Notes under the pieces: generated by a model
Told to the model about the DNA's origin: nothing
What the model saw: the letters and a program-made list of their open reading frames with translations, nothing else
Database searches by the model: none
Assembly (NCBI RefSeq): GCF_900107695.1
Contig: NZ_FNQP01000005.1
Span: forward strand, 161,812-225,811
Source: Thiothrix caldifontis
GTDB taxonomy: Bacteria; Pseudomonadota; Gammaproteobacteria; Thiotrichales; Thiotrichaceae
DNA: 64,000 nt
Direction: 5' to 3'
Shown here: positions 45,097 to 55,000 of the stretch, in pieces
Layout of the letters: each line of letters opens with the position of its first letter
Numbering within the stretch: the stretch's first letter is position 1
Made by a program: the position numbers and the translations under genes

Positions 45097-47841
45097 CTAA
45101 TAAATGTTTACTTCACCCGGATTGGCCTGCTTTGTTTGTACTTTACATACAGCATCCTCAATCAAGGATAGTAAAAAATTAGCTCGCCCTAAATGCCACG
45201 ACTGAAGTGTAGAAAGTGCCTTAAATCGAGCAATCAAATCATCAAGACTGGAGGATGTTGCCCCAATATCCAAGAAATTTACTTTTATTTTATCCATGCT
45301 ATTTTTAACCAGATTGGTAATCTTTATGTTTCCTAGCTGCATAATTTCCGTATGTGATAAAGAAATTATGTTTTCCAAATCAGGCTGGGACTTGTTGAGA
45401 TCCTGGAGAACCTTATTTATTTTTTTAGTGGCTCTTAATTCTGTTTCATTATAATCCATATAATTTTCCATGCTATCTGCCCGAGGGATAGTTAAGCTTG
45501 TTGATCGTAGCTCTGCTATATTAAACATTCTTCTTGAGCTAACCAATCCATCTATTTCCCACAAAATATCTTTTTGTTTTTGATAACACTCTCTTATTAT
45601 AAGGATGTGCGTAATCATTTCTTTTCGCATATAATCGAATCCAATCTTTCCCTGATAAGGGCTTGTAGATATTCCATGCAATTTATCGGTATATTTATTA
45701 GGCTCAGTCTCTGGATTCCAGGAATAATCACCTGCTAACGTTTGCCAGCATGTTGCAAAATAACTCACATATACATTGGCGGAATTTGCCATCAAATTAT
45801 CGTTATCAAGAGTAGATATTAACTTGTCAACAAACGTTTCTTGGGGGCTAACCGCACTTTGGATTCTAGATATAAAACTTTCCGTGTTATTGGTGAACTT
45901 CTTTTTTTCCGTATCGGTCAGTTTATTATATTCATCCGCATATATAAAACGATACAGGTAACAATACGAATCCTTGAGATACCAACCACCGCTGTCTAGT
46001 GTGGCAAGAACATTGACTGCTGGCCTGATAAAGAACATTAACTTGGAAAATTCAGTTCTGTCATTCCTGTATAGCCGTTGAGAAAAGCGCAGTGGAATAC
46101 TGGAAATAATAACACCATTTGCCCAACTTGCAGCTAAGCGAGGTTTCGCCCACCATAATGCGAAAGCACTTGGCTTTCCTTCTTTTTTGATTATATTGGA
46201 GAAATCTGGGAAATTAGTTAATCCAGGTGTATATAGGCTGGTAGTGGCAACTGCACAATATCGCTCGCCAATAGCATTATAGGCTGTTTCCCCTCCACTA
46301 CAACTTCCATCTATAACTGTCAGGTCAGCCCCCATGTTTCCCATGTTCTGAAACAAGGGCGATAATTGGGATAACAATAATTCCCCTTTATTGAATTGAA
46401 TATTATGTTTCAGACTTGGGGTTTTGCTCATATCCCCAAGCTGACGCGCATTTCCTCCATGACCGGCAAGGTAAACAATAACGTTATCACCAGATTTTGC
46501 AGTCAATGATAACACCCTTAGTTTAGTAAGCCCAATATTTGCATCATCCGTGGAATGGATCATATAGCCGCGTTGTTGCAAAGTATTTTTGGTATTTAAA
46601 ACAGCAGCATTCCAATCTTTATGATAAATAATTACAGCATTTGATTCACCAACTCCAAGCTCCATATCATTATCGGCAGTGTTCAATAACCAACCACCAA
46701 AACGAGTGCCATTTGGAGCCATCATTGAGGTAACAAGTGAATTTCCTGATAGATTAAGGATTCCAAGCCCCCAAGGGCTGGTAACGAGTATTTCCGTCCT
46801 TCCATCTTTATCAAAGTCAGCGGCTTTGTTGAAGCGATTGTCCTCTGTATTTATGCGCCAGCCATTAATACTAGTGCCATTAGAAACCATGACCGGTGCA
46901 GTAAAGGTATTCCCTGATAATTTCAGAATGCCAATTCCCCAAGGGCTTGCCACAAAAAGTTCAGTCTTACCATCGCCATCAAAGTCACCAGATAGACCGA
47001 AACGATTATCTGTGGTATTCAACCGCCAATTACCAAATTTCTTGCCATTCTCCGCCATTACTGGAGATTGAAGTACGCCGCTGGATAATTTTAGAATCCC
47101 AATTCCCCAGCCACTTGTAATCAAGATTTCTGCTTTACCATCGCCATCAAAATCACCAACAACCGGTATTCGATTATCCAATGAATTAAAAAGCCAACCG
47201 CCAAAGCGGGTTCCATTGGGAGCCATCATGGGGGCGCTAAGGGTGTTGCCAGACAGCTTTAGGATTCCAATTCCCCATCCGCTTGTAATCAGGATTTCAT
47301 CCTTGCCGTCCCCATCGAAGTCACCGACAGCACGAATTTGATTATCTGCCGAATTAAAAAGCCAACCACCGAACCGAGTTCCATTGGGAGCCATCATGGG
47401 GGCGCTAAGGGTGTTGCCAGACAGCTTTAGGATTCCAATTCCCCAACCACTTGTTACCAGAATTTCTGCTTTACCATCTCCATCAAAATCACCGATGGCA
47501 CAAATTTGATTGTCTACGGAATTGAAAAGCCACCCTCCGAACCGGGTTCCATTGGGAGCCATCATTGGCGCACTGAGGGTGTTACCAGACTGCTTTAGGA
47601 TCCCAATTCCCCAGGGACTAGTAACCAACAATTCAGTTTTTCCGTCACCATCAAAATCACCCAATTTGGTAAAGTTATTATCATGAGTATTAAGTAGCCA
47701 CTCACCAAAGCGGGTTCCATTGGGAGCCATCATTGGTGCGGTAAGGGTGTTGCCAGTCTGCTTCAGGAGCCCGATGCCCCAGGGACTGGATACAGGAATT
47801 TCAGCGAATCCATCGCCATCAAAATCACTTTGGTGTTTCAT
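45097..47841 (-). CDS. FG-GAP repeat protein with caspase-like protease domain
   Basis: A 914-residue protein with AAGGAG upstream of its ATG. Residues 6-397 are seven 56-residue FG-GAP/VCBS-type repeats, each with a calcium-binding-like DFDGDGKxE loop. A caspase-fold domain follows at about 400-570, with the His in YLAGHGG (His461) and the Cys in VIDGSCSGGE (Cys514), the metacaspase dyad. The remaining 340 residues are helical and unassigned. No signal peptide. It would cut proteins after activation, perhaps by calcium. It lies in the middle of the giant-protein operon. Confidence 0.85.
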   Translation of the reverse strand: MKHQSDFDGDGFAEIPVSSPWGIGLLKQTGNTLTAPMMAPNGTRFGEWLLNTHDNNFTKLGDFDGDGKTELLVTSPWGIGILKQSGNTLSAPMMAPNGTRFGGWLFNSVDNQICAIGDFDGDGKAEILVTSGWGIGILKLSGNTLSAPMMAPNGTRFGGWLFNSADNQIRAVGDFDGDGKDEILITSGWGIGILKLSGNTLSAPMMAPNGTRFGGWLFNSLDNRIPVVGDFDGDGKAEILITSGWGIGILKLSSGVLQSPVMAENGKKFGNWRLNTTDNRFGLSGDFDGDGKTELFVASPWGIGILKLSGNTFTAPVMVSNGTSINGWRINTEDNRFNKAADFDKDGRTEILVTSPWGLGILNLSGNSLVTSMMAPNGTRFGGWLLNTADNDMELGVGESNAVIIYHKDWNAAVLNTKNTLQQRGYMIHSTDDANIGLTKLRVLSLTAKSGDNVIVYLAGHGGNARQLGDMSKTPSLKHNIQFNKGELLLSQLSPLFQNMGNMGADLTVIDGSCSGGETAYNAIGERYCAVATTSLYTPGLTNFPDFSNIIKKEGKPSAFALWWAKPRLAASWANGVIISSIPLRFSQRLYRNDRTEFSKLMFFIRPAVNVLATLDSGGWYLKDSYCYLYRFIYADEYNKLTDTEKKKFTNNTESFISRIQSAVSPQETFVDKLISTLDNDNLMANSANVYVSYFATCWQTLAGDYSWNPETEPNKYTDKLHGISTSPYQGKIGFDYMRKEMITHILIIRECYQKQKDILWEIDGLVSSRRMFNIAELRSTSLTIPRADSMENYMDYNETELRATKKINKVLQDLNKSQPDLENIISLSHTEIMQLGNIKITNLVKNSMDKIKVNFLDIGATSSSLDDLIARFKALSTLQSWHLGRANFLLSLIEDAVCKVQTKQANPGEVNIY
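46651..47826 (-). repeat. Seven tandem 168-bp repeats in the FG-GAP gene
   Basis: The repeat unit is 56 codons. Units 2-5 are almost identical at DNA level over long stretches (the segment that encodes APMMAPNGTRFGGWLFNS is the most conserved), whereas the outer units differ more. This suggests recent unit duplication or gene conversion, and copy number could vary between strains. Confidence 0.85.
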
Positions 47842-47868
47842 TGTTAACTCCTTACATATCAGTGTTGA

Positions 47869-48089
47869 CTAGCACCCGCAGGTTGGCGGGGCGCGGAAGG
47901 TGTTGTCGTCAAGCAAAGTCCAGCCCGCGCAGTCCTCGCGCACGTAAGCATCGACTTTGGTTTCCGGCTCCCATAATTCTCCGAAAATGTAGAAGCGGTA
48001 GCCGGGCTGGTCGGTATGGAGGAAACAGGATATGGCGGAGTAACACACCTCTTGGCCGGGTTAAGTTCCCTGTATTTCTGATAGTCCAT
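47869..48089 (-). pseudogene. Small cysteine-containing gene with a one-base frameshift
   Basis: A start with GGAGAAAGGTA (ATG at 48089) begins MDYQKYRELNPA. After about 12 codons the protein-like sequence moves to another frame, EVCYSAISCFLHTDQPGYRF, then YIFGELWEPETKVDAYVRED, and ends TFRAPPTCGC at a TAG (47869-47871). The uncorrected frame is low-complexity and non-protein-like. The simplest reading is a one-base indel near 48050. The family is unknown. Confidence 0.6.
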
Positions 48090-48116
48090 TACCTTTCTCC
48101 ATTTCTGATTTTATGC

Positions 48117-51100
48117 TTAAATTTCAATAACATCGGTGTATACCGTGCGTATTGGAGGGCGGTTTATAGCGAGTAATGCCCCTACCTCCGCCGTCCGCAG
48201 GTCTTCCTCAAGGACTTCTTCCTCTTGTATGAGCAGGCGGAAACGCTGGCTGCCCCGTGCGGAGGGCAAACGGATTTCACCCATCCACACGCTCGCCGCC
48301 AGCGTCACATGGCTGGGGATAAGTTGGGTTGGTGTTCCGGTGGGGAGCCATGTTTGCCCCTGTGTATCTGTCAGGTCGAGCATTTCAGTTCGCACCATGA
48401 CAATAGAAGCAAATGCCAGTTTCTCCGAGATGCGCCATCGGGTCGGGGCAATCGGGAATGCCCCCGATACGCTCAGATGCACCACGCAAGGGTCACGCGC
48501 ATCACTCACCACGGTGGCGCTACGGTCGGGCGCAAGCTGGATAAAGTCAGCCAGTGTCACCCGTGAAAGTTCCACGCCCTGCACCGAACAGGGTTGGTAA
48601 CGTGCCAGCGCCAGCCGTACAAACGGGAAATAGGTCGGGCCGGTATCCATCGGGATGTCGCAATACCACAGTTGGCGTTCCTGATCGAAACTCACCGGAT
48701 GGGCAGCAACCGCGACCCTAGCGGTACTGTTGGCAAGCTCCTCCAGCGCCAAACCGCTTTCCCGCACCTTGGCGGCAGGGAAATGGTGCAAACTGGGGAC
48801 AGCATAAGTCCCGTGCGCAATCCAGATCGGGTCATAGCCCCATTGGGTGACTAGCGCCGCCAAGCCATTGGGCAAAGCCAGACTCTCAGTCATATGGTTG
48901 TGGTCCAAGCGCAACGCTGGTACTGGTGCAATCACCACGCCTAGCATTTCACCATCGCCGGATGAAAACCATGGGCGGCGCAAATAGACCCGCACACTCC
49001 CACCCCGGCGCTGGCTTTTGACCACGGTGTTTGCCTCTGGAGGTTGGCTGGCAGTACCCGGCGGCGGTTTGCCATGCCAATCGGGTTCATGTGCCAGTTC
49101 CCAACCAAAAGTGGGGATAATGTAATCAACATCCGGGGCAGCAGGACGCGCCGAACTGGGGATGTCGAGGGTGACAGGCTCCAGCCCTTTTACCACCCCA
49201 TCAGATACCTCATCCACAAAGCAGTCAGCAAACAAGGTGGTGGCAGTGGCGTGGTATGTCACCCGGCGGTGGCGGCTATCCCCAAACTCTTGGGTCTTGC
49301 CTGCACAAGACAGTAGGGTTTGCAGTGGTGCAGTGTTGGTCAGATAAAACGGGTTGGCAACAAATGGGTCAGCAACAAACGGGTTGGCAGCCTGCTGCCC
49401 GCTCCAATCATTGCCCGTGCCTTTGGGCATATCATCCACCCGGTCGAACCACGATGCGCCTACCTCAACCTTGCCGGTACTCGCAGCGTGGACTTGTACC
49501 TGCCCACTAAACACAACGCGGGTTTCACCGGGCATTCTGGGGGCAGGGGCAAATTGCTGGAAGCGGGGTGGTTCCAAGGGGCGTTGCACCGCATGGCTCA
49601 ACACCAGTTCCCGCCAGGGGGTAAGCAGCCAATGCCCGCCACTGAGCGCCAGTTCCTGAAGTTTTGTTAGTTCCTGAGGTTTCGTTGCCTGCTCTGGGGC
49701 GGCAGCTTCCGCCAGCCAAGCCCAGATGCCCAGCAATGCCAGTGCTTGCGGCGACTCCAGCGCACTGCTGACCCGCAGCCGCAATACCGCCGCCTTGGGC
49801 AGGGAAACCGTGAGTACCCGTGTGGTTTCATCCCACGCATACGCCAGTTTGCCTTCACGCAAGGCCAGCCGGAACGGTGCTGCATGAGGCCAAACTGCCG
49901 CAGAGGATTTGATCAGCAGAGGATCCGTACTCCCCGGCAAGCCCCGGATGGCAGTAAACCGGGCTAACGGGTCAGGCAAGTACGGTACATCTGGCAACAC
50001 AGGCAAATACGGCGGCTCCTGCAACTGTAACGGTGTTGGTGTTGCCCATTCGGGTAACTGCCCCTTGTCACCGCTACGCTTCTCAATCAGCTCATACCAG
50101 CTTTGACCATCCGGGGGCGTTGCCTCAAACATCCCATGCCGTTCCGCCATTTCCTGCGCCACACGCGGCGGCACAAACCAGCGGGCTGTCGTATCCGCCG
50201 TCGGCTTCAAATTATCCTCTGGCATGTGGTTATGCGAGCGGATCACCAGATGCTCCAGCGATTCCCCCGCGACATACCCCTTCAGTGGTCGGGTCGGGCT
50301 AATGACAGCCGCCATCACCGGAGCGGCAACTGGCTCATAACGACGGAACGTGATTTCTGGGAAAGCGCCTGTCAAGCTGGTTTCACCGTTGCCGCATTTC
50401 TTGCCATTTCCCGCAAGGTCAACTGCCCGCGCCCGCAACGCATACTTCCGCCCAAAACGCAGCTTTGGCAGGGAACCCCCAACCACCTCAAAACGGGTTG
50501 ACAGGCGGCTTTCCAAGGGAACCTCCGGGTTGCTGTCAGTCGGTTGATGACCACCATCCTCAATCTTCTTGCCGGGTCTGCGCACTGCCAGGCTCCAGCC
50601 ATCCCAGGCAAACAGGGACTCATGCAAGCGCAATTCCCCGCCTGTCTGCCCCTTTATCTCGCTGGGGCTGGTAATAGCCGCCGTGAGGGTTCCCTCCCCA
50701 ATCTGGCCGGTGAGGTCTTTGTCAAAGGTGTCACTCCCTATTGGGCGCACGTCGTAAAACTCCTTGCGCTGGCAAAGCGAACGCCACGGCCCGGAACGTG
50801 GGTCTTGCGGCCCTGCCCGTAATACCCGCACATCCACTGTCACCCCTTTGGTCAGGTCTTCGGCATACAGGCACAAATCAGGGCTGGTCATCGTGTCATT
50901 CAACTGACCGTTATTCTTGATGGTTTGGGCAAAGGTTTCGGCACGCCCGGTCTGGATGACGCTGATACCGCCAGTGCGCAAAGCAGGCAAACCCATGGTT
51001 TCAAGCGTCTGCATGGCATTGCCTGATGTGTGGATTTGACCCTGCAAACGTCGGGCAGTGTCAATCAGGTTGGTGTATTTGAAACTTGCCCCGTCCACAT

Positions 51101-52067
51101 CCACATCCGTCACGCTGAAATGGGCTTTGGACAAGTCCAGCAAGCCATCTGTGTAGGTATCTGGCGTCTTGTTGGCGGCACGGAAGTCGGCCTCAAACGC
51201 TGTCCACGGGCAAACATCGGTACTGCCAGCCCAAGCCAGCTTGAGCCTGCGTTTGGGCTGGGGGATGGAGGCAAAACCGGCAGGCAGGTCACACACCAGA
51301 TCCAACACCAGCCCCAGACGCCGCAGCAAGTAAGGGTAATCATCCAGCATACTCAGCAGTTCGTGGAAATCCGGCACTGGCTTGTCTGGCTTGTCAGCGT
51401 ATTTGTCGTTTTGGGGTGAAAACCGGAAAAATTCCCGCGCTTGCGCCAGATCACGGCAGATGTGTGGCGGTTTACCGGCCTTGACGAAACCCCGCGCCAG
51501 CAATTCCTCACGGATACCGTTACGCCAGCGGGGATGCTTAAAAGTATCCAAAACATCAGGATCCCCCAGATAGCCCGGTGTTTTCCACTCCAGCGTGTCA
51601 CCATCACCCACTATGCTGCCACTACGCTTGCCAATGATGGCGGCAACCGCAGGCAAACGGTTGGGGCTTTCCAAACCCGCCGCTTGGACGGCTGTTTTCA
51701 CATGCCCCAGAACATTGCTGACCGGGTAAGACAGGATGGGGCGGTTCCTGAAATCAGATTCCCTGAAGTCATAGCTATGGATGTTGGTGTTGGGCGGGAA
51801 CAGCTTGGCCCACAAGGTGCTGTCCAGCGGTACTTTAGGGTCAAGCCGAGCCATCAATGGGGCAGCATTATCAGGAAGGTGGGCAAACCGGACAGGGAAC
51901 GTTGCGGGTATATTGTCAGGCCAGCGGGTAAAACGCCCCAGCCCCGTACCCCGCCCATCTGCTGTCAGGCGTGGGGAAACCTTGATGGAAAACCGTAACT
52001 GTTGCCTTCCCCTTGGCAGGCCGTGGATACCGTCCGGCAATACAGTCCAGATGACGGTTTCTTTCAT
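48117..52067 (-). CDS. Giant protein of unknown function (1316 aa)
   Basis: The ATG at 52067 follows GAGGAGTTATAACC, two bases after the stop of the 1447-residue gene, so the two are co-translated. I recognise no family. The protein is Pro/Trp-rich and mostly beta-like, without a signal peptide, membrane helix or repeat array. Blocks such as LRFGRKYALRARAVDLAGN (about 540) resemble fibronectin-like strands, and VDYIIPTFGWEL near 1010 and GWSLAVRRPGKK near 500 are suggestive of a large multi-domain structural protein. It is always downstream of the partner giant gene here. Confidence 0.8.
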   Translation of the reverse strand: MKETVIWTVLPDGIHGLPRGRQQLRFSIKVSPRLTADGRGTGLGRFTRWPDNIPATFPVRFAHLPDNAAPLMARLDPKVPLDSTLWAKLFPPNTNIHSYDFRESDFRNRPILSYPVSNVLGHVKTAVQAAGLESPNRLPAVAAIIGKRSGSIVGDGDTLEWKTPGYLGDPDVLDTFKHPRWRNGIREELLARGFVKAGKPPHICRDLAQAREFFRFSPQNDKYADKPDKPVPDFHELLSMLDDYPYLLRRLGLVLDLVCDLPAGFASIPQPKRRLKLAWAGSTDVCPWTAFEADFRAANKTPDTYTDGLLDLSKAHFSVTDVDVDGASFKYTNLIDTARRLQGQIHTSGNAMQTLETMGLPALRTGGISVIQTGRAETFAQTIKNNGQLNDTMTSPDLCLYAEDLTKGVTVDVRVLRAGPQDPRSGPWRSLCQRKEFYDVRPIGSDTFDKDLTGQIGEGTLTAAITSPSEIKGQTGGELRLHESLFAWDGWSLAVRRPGKKIEDGGHQPTDSNPEVPLESRLSTRFEVVGGSLPKLRFGRKYALRARAVDLAGNGKKCGNGETSLTGAFPEITFRRYEPVAAPVMAAVISPTRPLKGYVAGESLEHLVIRSHNHMPEDNLKPTADTTARWFVPPRVAQEMAERHGMFEATPPDGQSWYELIEKRSGDKGQLPEWATPTPLQLQEPPYLPVLPDVPYLPDPLARFTAIRGLPGSTDPLLIKSSAAVWPHAAPFRLALREGKLAYAWDETTRVLTVSLPKAAVLRLRVSSALESPQALALLGIWAWLAEAAAPEQATKPQELTKLQELALSGGHWLLTPWRELVLSHAVQRPLEPPRFQQFAPAPRMPGETRVVFSGQVQVHAASTGKVEVGASWFDRVDDMPKGTGNDWSGQQAANPFVADPFVANPFYLTNTAPLQTLLSCAGKTQEFGDSRHRRVTYHATATTLFADCFVDEVSDGVVKGLEPVTLDIPSSARPAAPDVDYIIPTFGWELAHEPDWHGKPPPGTASQPPEANTVVKSQRRGGSVRVYLRRPWFSSGDGEMLGVVIAPVPALRLDHNHMTESLALPNGLAALVTQWGYDPIWIAHGTYAVPSLHHFPAAKVRESGLALEELANSTARVAVAAHPVSFDQERQLWYCDIPMDTGPTYFPFVRLALARYQPCSVQGVELSRVTLADFIQLAPDRSATVVSDARDPCVVHLSVSGAFPIAPTRWRISEKLAFASIVMVRTEMLDLTDTQGQTWLPTGTPTQLIPSHVTLAASVWMGEIRLPSARGSQRFRLLIQEEEVLEEDLRTAEVGALLAINRPPIRTVYTDVIEI

Positions 52068-52069
52068 GG

Positions 52070-55000
52070 TTATAACTCCTCGCAGAATGCTTGCTGGTAA
52101 GAAGACCAGTCTTGTGGGGACATCAGGGCCGCAAAGCTCAAGTCCTCGGAGCCACGGGCAAATTCACGCCGCACACTCACTGTCACACTCTTGCTGAAAA
52201 AGGCGACTTCCACTTTGAGGCTGGCGCTGGCTTCACCCCAGGCAACCTTACGGTTGGTCTCATAGTTCAGGGCAAGGTAATAGCTGACACTCACGCAGGC
52301 GATGCCCAACACCTCCATCGCCCCGTTGATGCGCAGGTAGCCGCTCAATAGACTGGCCTTATCCTTGTCACTGTATTCGATATAAATACCGCCCATGATG
52401 CTGACGCCACCACTGGCGACCCCTAGGTTAAGTTGGATACTGCCCCCAAACCCCAAGGAAACTTCCACCGTTTCGATACCGTCAGGCCCCACGGCAAGTG
52501 CCACAAACCCTTCACCCGCAAACAGTGAGACTGTCACCATAAAGGGGGCGTGGCGTTCAGACAGGGCAAACCGCGCCCGCATGGCTTCGCCGGTGAACGG
52601 TAAGGTGATGCCCGCCGATAATGCAAGGTTTTGCAAGGCAAACGCGCCAACCGCAATATTGGGGATGGGCAGGCTGTAACCGGCAGTAATGCCATCCGTG
52701 TTGACATTGATGTAGGGTGGGTCAGTGAAATGACCCAAACTCGAACTGAGACACTCTTCAATTTTATTGATGAATTCCAATGCCCCCCCAAATGTGATGC
52801 CACCCTTTTCTTTCAGTGCGAGATGGATCAGGGGTTTGGAACCGGGTACGACCTGATAAATGAACTTTTCGAAGTTGATGATTAAGACACCGGCAAGGCT
52901 AATGCCAAAATGTTGTAATTCGGCAGTCATTTTGGAACTGATGTCGCTACCTGACTTAACACGGTTTTCTACCACCAAATCAAGGCGGCATTCGCCGAGG
53001 GCGGGTGGGTCGGGTAGGTTGTGAATGAAAATGCCCTTTTCTTGCAGTAGTGTATTCCATTGCAAACGATAAACGGTGTCTTGGCCTTCCTGACTTGTCA
53101 CCCATTGTGGTGCAGTACCCAAATCACCGACAGTGGTTTTCAGTATATCTTTCAGCTTTACCCCACCCAGCAATTTGGCCTTCAGAACATCACTGAAATA
53201 ACTGGCTGGATCAAATGTACCCACCCTTATTGTCTCTAATGAATTACTAACCGCCTCATTGATACCGACTGGGCCGATTTTGCGGGAAATGCCACCGATT
53301 TTGATATTGGGCGTTGCCAGTGCGCCGATTTTGTCTGGCTTATTGTCTTTGCCGAATGCCAAATCAAAAGCAGCGTCTGCCCTGAAAAACAACTCGCCCT
53401 TGTTATTCCCGCCAAACCCGTACTCGCTATAAGCTGCGGCATAACAAAATGGCTGGGGAGCTGTAACGCCTCCCAATTGACGCAGTACAGGCAGAACGAC
53501 AGAGGCCGGGGTAAAAGCCAGTTTGCCGCTATTCAGGTAGGCCATACTGGGGTTGAATGACCGTTTGGGGTCAGTATCCCCTGTCACCGGCATATCCCCT
53601 GCATAGGCAGCCGATACCGTCAGGTGGCTCACTTCAAGCTTAGAACTGCCGGGGGCAAATGCCAATGTTTGGTTTAGGAGCGCATAGCTGTTGCGCTTTT
53701 TATCCTGATTGAATGCACCAATAATGGCGTTGACAGCACTTTTGGCAGGGCAGCTCCCCACAAAACACAGGGGAGCCATGAATTCAACGGTTTGTCCTTC
53801 CCGGTCTGTCGCCCGGATAGGAAACCGGTAGTCACTGTTGCTGAGGGTTGGCCAGAATAACTTTTCATCGCCTGGTGGGTCTATCCAAGGTGTTTGCTCT
53901 ATCAGGATTTCCACCTGTTCAAACGGGAAACTGCGCCTTAATTGTTCTGCATGAGGTGCTGGAGGGCTGTTAGGGGCCGGAACCATCAGGGGTAAGGGAA
54001 ATGAGCGCTTCCTTTCCCGCACCACGATGAACGTTCGTTGTATCAAGCGGGCTTCACGGTAGCCCATGGGTTTGTTGATAAACTTCCGCTCAGTGATTTT
54101 GATATAGGCGGCCTTATGCCCAAAAGGAAAGAGGTAGCCTCTGCGCACTATTTTGACAAAATGGTCACGCCCTAAGGTGGCGATGTGGTGCCATGATTCC
54201 AGATTGCTGTCGTTGGGATCGCACGTGTTCAGTCCCTCCTTCCATTCCCCTTTTAAATCCAGCCATGCTCCTAGGCTCGATAGCATTAGCTTGTTGCTAT
54301 TGATTGGTAGGTCTTTCGTCGATTTTTCAACAATATCGTGCCTGTCTACTTTATTCAGGGCGGCACATGTTAGGGGCAATTCTACCGAATGGTCGGGATA
54401 GTCTTCAGCCCAGATGGCTTTGACAACAGGCGTTACGCCACGCTTGTCACGCAGACGCACATGCCACAGTTCTGTCTGGTGGGTATGTTCAATGGGGGTA
54501 CGGCTACCTTCCCATATCCCATTCTGATCAGGTGACAGGAACAGGCGCACGGGTGCTTCAATTGCCGTTTCCTGTGCTGTCGGCGGCTCGAGAAGCGTTG
54601 GCGGTGCAAGGGCGGATGCTGCCAAACTGGGTGATAAACTGACAAGCGCTACCCCATGGCTGTTGGGGTCTGTCAGCCACCCCAGCAATAGTTGGGCATT
54701 CAGTGTGCAATTGCGTGTCAACCGCCATGCCAAACGGCTTGGTTCCGCTGCAACAGACGCGAGAGGCAAAGACTGGCTATCATCCATACCATCGGCATTT
54801 TCCCTCGAACACGCTTCTGCGATGCTTTGTGGTGGAAATTTGATGACGACTATCGGTTGTTGTATCGGTGCTAACTGGAGGCGTTCCAACCTTGGCAAGT
54901 CAGTACCTTGCGCCACCAGCCGGATACGACTGAAATGGAATTCCAGCCACAGCAAATCCTGATGGCGCTGGAATTTTGCAGACCAGTTGGAGGGAAATAC

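Noticed and set aside
51441..51998. Long plus-strand frames across the giant genes (also 57237-57719 and 52091-52351)
   Set aside because: They lie opposite well-supported minus-strand genes, have low-complexity composition and no ribosome sites.
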